Source of the DNA: Beroe forskalii
Taxonomy: Eukaryota > Ctenophora > Nuda > Beroida > Beroidae
Length of the DNA: 64,000 nt
NCBI GenBank assembly: GCA_011033025.1
Contig: WFMF01000452.1
Span: forward strand, 62,001-126,000
Direction: 5' to 3'
The number at the start of each line of letters is the position of its first letter. The first letter of the stretch is position 1. A program made the translations under genes and the position numbers. Shown here in pieces: positions 47,301-56,728 of this stretch. The notes under the pieces are model-generated. The model saw only the letters and a list, made by a program, of their open reading frames with translations, did no database searches and was not told the DNA's origin.

Positions 47301-48109
47301 CAGTTCAAAGTAAAAAAAAACATCTACATCACACACCTAACAGTTGCATCAGAATCCTCATTGATTGAAGAAGTGGATGCAGATTTGAATCTTTTAGTTG
47401 GGTGACAGATATCTGCTTCTGAAATATCCTTTTTCACATCATGGATCTGGTTTGGAACAACATTAAAAGCTTCATCAAACAAAACATCTGATGGGTCTGG
47501 TGCTTTCTTTTCTTGCATTTTGATCATTAAATTGTTCCTTTTTGGAGATGTTATGCTGAAGGAAAACCTTCTGTTGCGGATTGGAGATTTTATGGGGGTT
47601 TTATTGCCTCCTTCTTTATCATCCACTGATGTTAACGTGAGCCTTGGGTTGAGAATATCTGATGGGCTCACCTTAATTTTCAAAGAAGGAATGTCTGAAA
47701 TATTTGCAGAACTTTGTGATGAAGAGTATGTCTTCTTGACAGGGGTCATATCTTTGGTAAAATGCATAGATGAACTACAACCATCTGAAACTTCCTGAAC
47801 TGATAGATCTTCACAACTTGAAAGTTTTGACCTTGATTCATTAGTAAGACTGAGAATAGATTCGGAATTTTCTGTTTCCAGTGACTCACAATCAACATTC
47901 GAATCACATATTAATTTGGTTATATCCTCAAGTTCATGATTAACTATCTTTAATAATGTATTCTTTGATTTTTTGCCAACACTCTTCTGGGATGATCTAA
48001 CCATCTTAGGTTGCTGCTCAGTGGTGTTCTCATAATCTAATCCAGTATTAGCATCAGCTTCAACAGAGGTCGTTTCCATGGGTCCAAAGAAATTTCTAAT
48101 TGATTGCAT
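41398..48109 (-). CDS. SUV39H: SUV39H-type histone H3K9 methyltransferase, 13 exons
   Basis: Writes H3K9 di/trimethylation for heterochromatin. Exons, 5' to 3' on the minus strand: 48109-47337, 47201-47113, 46681-46545, 46081-45936, 44967-44889, 44639-44514, 44299-44197, 44057-43957, 43635-43483, 43284-43199, 42926-42806, 42579-42487, 41529-41398; 712 aa plus stop, every junction GT-AG and in phase. Domains: extension (about 1-320) opening [10 protein letters not shown]; chromodomain YFEIEKIL...[23 protein letters not shown]; pre-SET cysteines [27 protein letters not shown] motifs [29 protein letters not shown] (split across exons 11/12), GEELTFNY; post-[17 protein letters not shown]. Human SUV39H1 is 412 aa, so the extension is unusual. 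Exons 7 and 13 have duplicated acceptors. Confidence 0.95.
41500..41608 (-). repeat. duplicated acceptor and start of the last methyltransferase exon
   Basis: TAGTTGAACGTCAGTTCTTC plus TCCTGCCT occurs at about 41502-41531 (the real exon start, acceptor TTTAG) and again at about 41578-41607 with an acceptor-like CTCTCTCAG. Use of the upstream copy would shift the frame by one (76-bp offset), so only the downstream one fits. Confidence 0.9.
42105..42168 (+). repeat. 18-bp minisatellite
   Basis: AAAAACAATGGTTTTATA repeated about four times in an intron of the methyltransferase gene. Confidence 0.9.
44289..44336 (-). promoter_or_regulatory. tandem in-frame duplicated splice acceptor, methyltransferase exon 7
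   Basis: On the minus strand, TTTTCAG|GTTGAAAATAGCGTTGATTT is followed 30 bases later by TTTTTCAG|GTAGAAAACAAGGTTGATTT. Both acceptors are in the same frame, so exon 7 can begin at 44329 or 44299, adding or omitting ten residues just before the pre-SET domain. Confidence 0.75.
45060..45910 (-). repeat. 12-bp minisatellite, about 70 copies, in a methyltransferase intron
   Basis: AAGTCGTAAGTC units (plus strand) with scattered variants fill most of the intron between the chromodomain exon and the next exon. Its minus-strand frames read as Asp-Leu-Thr-Tyr repeats and are not coding. The array ends about 26 bases before the chromodomain exon's donor. Confidence 0.95.
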
Positions 48110-49324
48110 ATCCAAACATACACAGCTTCCTGAATGTAAATTTAATTTCTGAGGAGGAAGATCGAAAAGGAAAAGAAAGCTGGACCTGAAGAAGCCAAGT
48201 GGGTCTACAGTAGGCTTTGAAAAATTCCATCAGAAATTTACTGTAAGGGATTGTTCACATATCACATAATCGATTTTAACCCCCCAGCCTCCCCCCCCCC
48301 TCATAATCAAGCTTTCAGTAGGTGATTATGAAATATGTGAATGATCCCTAATGGGTAAAAGCATAGAATTCATATCATGTCAGTCATATTTTGAAATGAA
48401 TTTTGTCCAAGGTGGACACTAAACCCACTGTGGACAAAAAATCTAAGGAGTTAGATTCTGTGGTTGAGTTTTGGTAGATTTTGGCCACTGCACTATAGAC
48501 TTATTTTTGTGGACTTTTGGACCAGTCTATAGGAGTTGGTCAGCCAGTGTGTGATCTGCAGTGTGAAATTTGCACATCTCACACTGGCAGACAAAGTCCA
48601 CAAGAAAAGTCTATAGTGCAGTTGTCTGCCATGATATGACTTGAACTATCCTTTCATCCATACCTTTTTTTACTGTATAGAACAATGCACTTCAAGAATT
48701 GAAAATGACATTCTTGTCGGCACATGTGATCTAATAGTGTGACAATTTTCTGAACTTATGCCAAAGATTTCCAATTTGATTGCATTTGTCCCCTACTTTT
48801 TCTAATTGAACAGATGCTTAGTATAAGAACTAGAATATAACTGCGTGAAGAGCTAAGAGCTAACTATAGAACAACAGCCCTTTTTACTTTATTTCCAATG
48901 TCACACTCAGTTTAAATTTTAATCAGTCATTCTTTATATCTTTTATTGTCTTTTATTAACACTTTAAATATGGTACACCTTAATCTTGGCACCTTCAATA
49001 CCTAAATACTCATATCACATATGCTACTTATGTTTGTTTGGCAAGGGTGGAAGTTGTACAATATAATTTGAATTATAAATGTTGCAAATATTAATTTTGT
49101 CTTTTACTAAAATTTTGTCTTTTACTAATTGAAATCTAAATTGACTGAGATTGTTTGTTGTGAATTATCATTGATGCAGTGAATAAATAAATAAATTATT
49201 CTAATTTAGCACATAACAATTAACAAATACATACTCCCCAGCTCCCCTCTTTTTGTAGGCAAAGTGAGCTAACTCACATGCTAAAAACATGTCAAATTAC
49301 TTTGCTAACCTATTTTCTTGTCAG
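48110..49324. other. 5' flank of the methyltransferase gene
   Basis: Probable 5' UTR/promoter side of the minus-strand gene. The reading frame continues upstream of the chosen ATG through GSCVCLD to an acceptor-like ACATTCAG (about 48132), so an extra 5' exon is possible. A palindromic GTGCAGTG/TCCACAAAA pair (48490-48620, 'TATAGACTT...AAGTCTATAG') is present. No other gene seen. Confidence 0.45.
48244..48351. mobile_element. 108-bp MITE of the TTCACATAT type
   Basis: Ends TAAGGGATTGTTCACATATC (left) and GAAATATGTGAATGATCCCTA (right) are inverted copies around a C-rich centre. Related to 23156-23262 and 30841-30946. A lone end of the same kind is at about 50687-50709. Confidence 0.75.
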
Positions 49325-49369
49325 GCGTTGCACTCGTAGGATGTTACCTTGCTAAACACGTATATCCCT

Positions 49370-49770
49370 GTGTGGCTCGCGCGGCGCGCTTCGCCAACAC
49401 AGTGTGTGTCCCGTAGGGAAGCGCGCGGCGCGTACACACACCTATGCGGGCTTAGGAAGATGTTACCCTACCCTCGCGCGCGCGGCGCAACGTTCCACAT
49501 GTTTGGACGTCACTTTGCGCCATCAGCCAACAAACAAGTCAGAAGAAAGGGACGGACATCGCCCGTCGAGCGTTGCACCTGACCCCCTCGCGCGCGCGCC
49601 GGCCGGCGCGGTGGCCCCTGGCCCTACTCGTGGACGCGCGCGCCCGCCGAAGGGGTCAGACAACTGCAACGTCTGACAACACACACCTATGCGGGCTTAG
49701 GAACTTGTCACGTCTCGCGTTGCCAGACGTTGTCTGGCCCCAGCTCCGCGCGCTCGCAGGGAGGGAGGGG
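49370..49770. other. CpG-rich GC island
   Basis: GC- and CpG-dense (GCGCGCGGCGCGT, CGCGCGCGCGCCGGCCGGCG) in otherwise AT-rich DNA. Internal direct repeats ACACACCTATGCGGGCTTAG GAA lie at about 49434-49458 and 49679-49703. Frames across it are open on several strands, as expected from composition. It may be a GC-rich mobile element or a CpG-island promoter about 1.3 kb upstream of the methyltransferase start. Confidence 0.7.
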
Positions 49771-49806
49771 AAAAAATGTCAAAATGTCCGAGAGTTATAG
49801 AAACAA

Positions 49807-50080
49807 GTACCTTATTACACCTAAGAACGGCATCACGTAATTGGCGCGCACTTTAAGATCGGCGCACTTTATTAGTGCGGTTTTTATGACTTGAGATCGA
49901 AAACGATAATCGATATGAAATTGAGAACCGAAATATGTATAAAAACAAATTCGAAAAACGCAAAATTCACGAAATTGTTCACTTAATTTCATGTGCACTT
50001 AATTACTGTACACTTAATTAGTGCGGTTTTTCCCAAACCGCACTAATTAAGTGACGCCGTTCTTAAGTGTACTAAGGTAC
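49807..50080. mobile_element. 274-bp MITE with 30-bp terminal inverted repeats
   Basis: GTACCTTATTACACCTAAGA ACGGCATCAC at the left is mirrored by GTGACGCCGTTCTTAAGTGT ACTAAGGTAC at the right. The interior has further inverted TTAGTGCGGTTTTT / AAACCGCACTAATTAAG blocks. Confidence 0.85.
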
Positions 50081-50206
50081 AACGATTTACAAAACAAAAA
50101 TGTGACAGATATACTAATACACATCCAACCAACCTTACAAATTCCGAAAATAAATAATTCAACATATCACACATTGGCATAACTGTGTCTATTGTGTCTC
50201 AACTTA

Positions 50207-50572
50207 GGGGCCATCCATTGAAAGGAATTCCGCAAAGGGGGGAGTATGGCCAATGCGGACGTAGGGGGTTGGTCAAATGTGGACGTCCGCACTTATGAAA
50301 ATTTCGGTCGATTTGACTTGTTTTTCACTTGAAAATAGCCGATTATTGAGAATTGTCTTAGATTTCCGACTTGTAGTTGTTAGCCACGTAATATAAAGTT
50401 GATTTTGTCACCATTGTCATATTTGATAACGGGCATAAAATGATGATACAAATTAAGATTTTGAATTAAAATGCGGACTTCCGGAGGGGGGTATTTCAGG
50501 TTGCGAAAGTTTGCAGACAAGGGGGGGTCTAACATAGCCGAAATTTTGCGGAAGTCCATTATGGATGGCCCC
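50207..50572. mobile_element. 366-bp MITE with GGGGCCATCCAT ends
   Basis: GGGGCCATCCATTGAAAGGA ATTCCGCAAA versus TTTTGCGGAAGTCCATTATG GATGGCCCC. The interior has a GCGGACGT-rich body with G runs. The fragment at 120-206 appears to belong to the same family. Confidence 0.85.
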
Positions 50573-51545
50573 AATGTGTTTCATGCTTATCCGTATCATG
50601 ACATATTACCATAATATCATCAAGTACATGGTCCATATCAAGTAACTGATAGGTGTGCTCATAGGTAGAAAGCAACAAGTGGATAAGGGATCGTTCACAT
50701 ATTACGTTATCACCTAGGGTCCCTAAAGACCATTCATGGCTTGGCAGTTGGGAACTTGAGAATTGCATATCATGGTGTCCATCTTAAAGAGGCATGAGGA
50801 AAAGAAAGTTCTTGTGGTGAAAAACATCCAAAAAGGGGGGTTTAAACAAAATTCTGCCTGTCCTTTCGACCTATGAAGACAAACTCCAAACCACCTCCCC
50901 TACTTAAATGCAGAAAAAAAGTTAATGTCATGGTACCCACTTGGCTGTGGCATCTTAGGTGTTATATGGACATGTGTCACATTATTTTCACTTTCTACTC
51001 GTTACGAAACCATTCATTGAGGGAAGGCCACTGACAATCCATTAGGTCGAGTCCATGCACGGTTGGTAGAAATTTCAACGAGTGATATCGGATTGAAGGT
51101 AAAAAAAAACTTAGCTATATTCGCAATAATTTACTATAAATGATAAATATTACAGCAATACTAAGGAATAGGATACCCTAGAAATAATAAGCACATACCC
51201 CGATGACTGTGCACGTGGTTCGGTTGAATTAGGGATCGATAATTCATATTAGTAACGCAACCACTAAATTAGTGAATTGCGCATTTTTATCGATTCTTTC
51301 TTCAATCGATTCATGTGCACAAATATAGCCAAACAAACTACATTCGCATTTCTCTAAGGCCCTTAGGGCTTAGGCGCATCCTAATCATATATAAAATATC
51401 GCACTTCTAATTATAAAGTCACAGAATAGCTCACCAAAACATACCAACAAATAGAATATTCAGCCTTCATAAATTATCATTATATCCTAAAGTTATACCG
51501 AGATTTTGAGCGACCAAGTTCTTTGATAGAAATCTGACAGAAACT

Positions 51546-54500
51546 TCATCTTTGGGTCTGAAAAACAAAATTAGGAGAGGGTGCAAGATACAAGGGAAGT
51601 TTTTCTGCTATCAATCAAAATCCGTTGAAACGCAGTTTGAAATCGAGCGAATTATCACACAGATTTCGTGAGTTCGAGAAATGTAAATCATTCAGAAATT
51701 TCCTACCTATTCGAACAGCGTCATGAACGTACGTGGATATACTATTGCTATTTAAGCAATATCACGTACGTACAAATGGCGGCCCGCGGCCGTGAAGAAA
51801 TTCAAAATTCCTGTAGTTCACAGAAGCAGAGGATTTGACACCAAATCCCTGGAAGATGTAATTAAAACTCACCAGGGCACTTGAGACGCAAGCATCAAAA
51901 GACTGCGTCAAGGCATTGCATCTGAGAACTTCGTTAGGATTCGCAAGGTAGCAATCAGTGATCGCCTTCACACTGTCCGTGCACGTAGCCTTGGTTTCCG
52001 GCAAACTGTAAAATTATCTCAGTTAATTATGAGAAATTATTGTATAGTTTCAACACTAGAATATAAACCTGTTTGTGCTGCCGGAAAAAAGTGAATTGAG
52101 AATTCCGAAGCGAGGCATGCAGTGTTTACACTTTTTACTGCTGAAATTTAAAATCGGTATGTATTTTAATTCCAGCACATTCAACGTTGAGTACATGTTA
52201 AAATTTTGTACGCAACAATTATCGGAAAAGGCGGACGAGTCGACAGTCTTCAGTATAACAATTTGCTTGCGGCGCGCGCACAAAAAGTGTTGTATCTTTT
52301 TGCATTTCATCAGAAGTTTGTCGTGCGGAGTTAACAAATTTCTTGACTTCAACGGTGGCGCGAAAAGCGGTATGCAAAAAGTGCCCGAAACGAATTCGCC
52401 TTAGTTCTTTCGAACTTCTAAGGCGCACAATTTCGCTTTATTTGATTCACTGACATACAAACTGTGGTATGTTCAAGTTTCATTCATGACACCCAGCGAA
52501 GCAAGTTCGGCTTTTGAGCCGATATTTTCACCGAAATTTGAATAATACGGGTAATGCTGCGCGATGAAATTGAGCCATTTTGTTAAAATTTGATCGTATC
52601 AAGGTATCAGGGCTCCATCGATGTAACCGAAAAAACCCCTGTTCCCGATCAGTTTTAAAATTACTTACTTTAATTTGGATGTAACCAGCGTAACGCCCTG
52701 TTCATGTGCTTTTGAGATGTCTTCTTTACGTTTCTTTAACTGAAGCAAAGAAAAGGTGAAAATCCCACGTATCACAAATCACGGTCAATGAACAGCAGGG
52801 CTCACTGGAATTATTTAAGGGAATCCAGTACATTTTCAAAGCATGAAGCGCAATAGCCGCCTAAAGCACGTACAAGCCAATAGTTAGTGGGAAACATTCA
52901 AGGTACAATTATTCTACACTCAAAAAGCTAAAAAAAGCAAAACGACGACAACATATGACACCATACTGTACAAGTTGAATTGAAGCAGGAATTTGACTCA
53001 CGTTATCTTCAATAACACTGAATCTGCCTCTCCATCTTGACCGCTCGGCATTTAGTGTACTAGACATCACGTCGGCATCAAGGTTAGCCTGACTTCTAGC
53101 CCCTTCCAACTTCGCTTCCGTTATTATCTTTTCCACCTGTGGAACAGGAGCGTGAAAATCCGTTAAAATTAACAGAACTTAAATTTACAAAGATTTCTGT
53201 ACGAATCAAGTTCGCGAAAACAATTCCAATCCGCAAATTCAATTACCTCTTGTTTTTGGAACTGTCCGAATAAGGACTCGGCGAGGTTTTTAGAAGTCGG
53301 CAGTTCATTCGGAGTTTCTTCTTCAACAGGCACTGCCACTTCCTGAACAACGAATTTTGGTTCCTCTGGAATCACTTCTGGCAATTCCTCAACTGCCGGT
53401 GGAATTTCAACAACTTCAGGAATCTCCGAAGTTGGAGCTTCTGGATCAGGAAGCGGAATTTCAGCTTCAGGTTCTACACTGACTGCTTCAGACTGTTCGG
53501 GTTCGCTTACTTCAACTGTTTCTACCGGTGACTTAGTTGTGAAATACGGTTCAATAGCTTGCTGGATGAGAGAGAATAGCGATGTTTTGGTCACTTCGTC
53601 CATAACCGGTTCACTGGCAGAAGATTCATCAGATGATGGGGGAGACTCGGGCTCTGGTTCAGTTTCAGGGACAGTCTCGATAGGCTCAAGAACTTCCGTC
53701 ACTGGCGCACTTTCAATGATTGGAGCGGATAGATCCTCTGCAACCTGTTCAGTAGCAGTATCGATAGCAACTGCTGGTTCAGAAACTTGCTCCAGGATGG
53801 GTTCAGATTTCAGTTCTACAACTGGTTCAGGAATCTGTTCTGCCGCTGGTTCAGGAATTTGTTCTGCAACTGGTTCAGGAATTGGTTCGGCAACTGGTTC
53901 AGGCATTAGCTCTGCAACTGGTTCAGGAATTATTTCCGCAACTGGTTCAGAAATTTGTTCTACAACCAGTTCAGGAATTAGCTCCACCACTGGTTCAGGA
54001 TCTGGTTCTACCACTGGCTCAGGAATTTGATCAACCACTGGTTCGGGAGTTTGTTCTGCAACTGATTCACTCACTTGTTCAATCACAGGCTCCACAATAA
54101 TGGTCTCAATGACTGGTTCAACAATTGCTTCAATGACTGGTTCAGCAGCCTCTTCTACGATTGATGCGACCCGTTCATCCACAACTGGTTCCACAATTGG
54201 TGCAACTTCTGTTCCAAGAATTTCCTCCACAGCTGCTTCAACCGCAATTTCAGCAATTTCCTCGGTTATTTCGGTGATATCCTCAATAACTTCTTTTTCA
54301 ACCTCAGAAACGGGTTCTTCAACCGCTGGTTCAACGGACGAATCAGCAACCGGTTCGATGGGTAGATCATCGGATGGGGCTTCCATGAATTCCTCTACAA
54401 GCTCTAAAACCGGTTCAACTAATTCCTCGACAAGCGACAATACCGGTTCAAACACTGATTCAGTTGCCGGTTCGGGTTCGGTTTCCTCGACACTTGCAGT

Positions 54501-55475
54501 CACCTCAATGACTGGTTCGGTTTCAGCGATAGTGGCTATGACCTCGACTGGATCAACAACACCAATAGGCTCCATGACATCAGTAGGTGTTGATAACTCT
54601 TCTTCTTGTAGTAGTGGCAACTCATCTTCGGTTTGAGATCCTGTACTTGCAACACTGATAGAATCAGCAGTTTCTCCTGAAAAGATAACAGTGTTAAATA
54701 GATGCTTCGAGAATTCAGAATTGGTGCATTCAATATTATTTTACATAGATTGAGCTATTGATATCCGGTTCTTTCGAGTATTAAACCGAAAAAAATTATG
54801 CTCGAACTCTTGATTATCTTAACCCCGATTCAATCAATAAATACTTAAACAGTTTTTATCTGACCGCTTCACATTGTAGAAATTATGATACAGATTTTCA
54901 TAGATGCTAGACTGTTAGATGTCACGAGTAATTTTTTACTGCCAGAAATTATCAGATTGTGATGTAACACACACATAATCAAAAGAATACACACTTAAGA
55001 CTACAGTCATGATGAGGATCGTACACACATAAAACTCATAAACTTCCTCTGGATGATTTTGAATGAAGATGAATTTCAATGACGAAAACAAAGAAGAGAC
55101 ATATCATGCAAACAAAGAATGCTTTTGATAGAATCTGACATGATTCAAATGAGGGGTTGAACACAGTTAATAAACCTTCCAAAGAAGACGTATCCTCTGC
55201 CGGGACAGATTCAACGGGAGTTTCTTCCCTACAAATATCGCTTACAGTTGACTCCAAAATAGGATCCATACCAGAAGGATTCTCAGTTTCATCTTCGATT
55301 TCATCACATTTTATTTCCAGATCTATTTCAGTTTCAGACAGATCGTCAGCTGATAGGGTTTCAACAAGAGCGATATCTTGAAGTGAAATTTCCTCATCTT
55401 TTTCTACTTGACAAATGATAGCTTCGTCAGTCGATTCTTCAAATTTTTCAATCAAAGGCTCTTCACTTACCTCAA
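51546..55475 (-). CDS. CHCHD3/6-like: MIC19/MIC25-like twin CX9C (CHCH) protein with giant Pro/Glu repeat, left copy (5' incomplete)
   Basis: Likely MICOS-type intermembrane-space protein. Exons 5' to 3' (minus): 55475-55176, 54676-53247, 53136-53002, 52739-52669, 52005-51873, 51557-51546 (stop); phases agree. The C-terminus has a coiled coil (VEKIITEAKLEGARSQANLD ... RWRGRFSVIEDNLKKRKEDI) and a CHCH motif CTDSVKAITDC, ten residues, CNALTQSFDAC: two CX9C pairs with the MIC19/25 spacing. The 476-codon exon encodes EPVAEPIPEPVAE-like repeats, far beyond the about 230 aa of human CHCHD3. Relative to the right copy, one acceptor is changed (ATCAG to ATCAT), though the CCACAG acceptor at 55476 keeps phase. 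No counterpart of the right copy's first exon was found. Confidence 0.78.
51680..51840. repeat. dispersed CGTACG-hairpin repeat (copy 4 of 5)
   Basis: AACGTACGTGGATATACTAT TGCTATTTAAGCAATATCAC GTACGTAC forms the inverted core, with CGAGAAATG and AAATTCAAAATTCCTG flanks as in copies 1-3. It lies in the last intron of the left CHCH gene. Confidence 0.8.
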
Positions 55476-55699
55476 CTGTGGATTCAATATTCATTATTAG
55501 ACAATTTATGACATGATTTCTTTAAATAACAATTAGGTTCTTACCTATAAACTTGGAATTTGAAGTAAAAAGCAAGATTTATCGAAATGATGAGAAGTGT
55601 AGCTAAAGTGGCAACTTTAGATCATGTTCTGGATTACATGAAAGCAATAAGCACATGATGTGATGAGAATAAGATGATGAGTTGATGGGAAAGATAGTC

Positions 55700-56500
55700 A
55701 GGTCAGTTATGCACATCCGGCTGCATTTATAGGTGCAAGTTTGAGACTCGGTTTATAGGCTCTCCATATGTAACTCTTTCGAAATGTACCGTGACGCAAT
55801 GATGAAAAGTGTGGAACACGCCCAAAATGACCACGCCCATTTTACCGTGGAAAATTTTGAAATTTTAATTTTCAGCCAATTTTCACATGCTTGGCATCTA
55901 AGTAGCATGTTTTGACCCGCTGAATCGATTCCCGGCATCAGTTTTTCATTTCAACCCCCCCTGACCCTATAGACCCGACCACGCCCCTTTTCGGTGACGT
56001 ATCAGTTCAAATGATCCGAAGGCATTAATTTCCTCTGAGGACATATTATTCATCAAACTAGTACTAATTTGGACCCTGAATCGATTGCTGATGTTATTTT
56101 TCTGTTTTGACTTCCCCCGACCCTTTTGGAACGACCACGCCCTTTTTTTGTTTGGCTCCCATGAGGCCAAAACTTCATGAATCGTTCTAATCATTATGAT
56201 ATCAATGTAGGGCATCGAACTAGTGGTTTTTTGGACTTCTGAATCGATTGCCGATGTTATTCTTATGTTTGGACCTTCCCTTGACCCTGTATGCTCGACC
56301 ACGCCCTTTTTGATTAGAGCCCAAAGGGTCAAAACCTCATGAAATATAATTATTATGATTGATATTAAAATTATTAATGTGGGCATCAAAGTAGTGCTTT
56401 TTGGTTCCCCGAATCGATTGCTGTTGTTAGTTTTATGTTTCAATGTTTCCCTGACCCTGTAGGACGGGCCACGCCGTTTTTGTTTTGACTGGAAACGGAA
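55700..56500. repeat. degenerate 150-bp tandem repeat in the spacer of the inverted duplication
   Basis: About four units, each with GAATCGATTGC(C/T)G(A/T)TGTTA, CCCTGACCCTGTA and GACCACGCCC(C)TTTT (near 55970, 56120, 56290, 56460). A 217-codon minus-strand frame over it follows the repeats and has no similarity, so it is not called. Confidence 0.75.
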
Positions 56501-56715
56501 CCCAAATTGTATGGGGTTGGGGGGCCGGGTGAAGGTTGAACAAAGGGGGGGACTTATTGGGGGAACCCAATGAACTAAGCCAAATGGAATAGAAAAATCG
56601 TGCTCAAACCTATCATTCAATTTTTGCTTTTTTTAAAGGGTTGGGAAGGGGCCCAAATTGGGGAAAGGGTTTTGGGGAGAAACCCAAAATCGAACAAAAG
56701 GGGGGGTTGGGGTTT
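56490..56715. other. low-quality or misassembled stretch at the centre of the inverted duplication
   Basis: Dense runs such as GGGGTTGGGGGGCCGGG and AAAGGGGGGG, like 30370-30780. It abuts the first recognised exon of the right-hand CHCH gene, so upstream exons and the true start may be hidden here. Confidence 0.6.
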
Positions 56716-56728
56716 AAAGACTGATATC

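Larger units (their letters stand above)
50970..55690 (-). repeat. left arm of a large inverted duplication
   Basis: Reverse complement of about 57340-63412, with all exons and introns of the CHCH gene in register. The outer limit is ACATGTGTCACAT...TTTTCACTTTCTACTCGTTACG. The left arm lacks both TIR insertions of the right arm, keeping their empty sites (near 51241-51258 and 51403-51412). Confidence 0.95.

Noticed and set aside
48107-48115. Earlier methyltransferase start at 48115
   Set aside because: The codon there is TTG; the first ATG in frame is at 48109 on the minus strand.
49349-49800. Three overlapping frames rich in Arg/Ala
   Set aside because: Open only because of very high GC; no domain and no codon bias favouring one frame.
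53539-54636. Plus-strand Ser/Thr/Gly-rich frames (SATGSGI repeats)
   Set aside because: Antisense shadow of the Pro/Glu repeat exon; the sense strand has coherent splice sites and a conserved C-terminal domain.
55967-56620. 217-codon minus-strand frame in the inverted-repeat spacer
   Set aside because: Tracks a degenerate 150-bp tandem repeat and runs into low-quality sequence.
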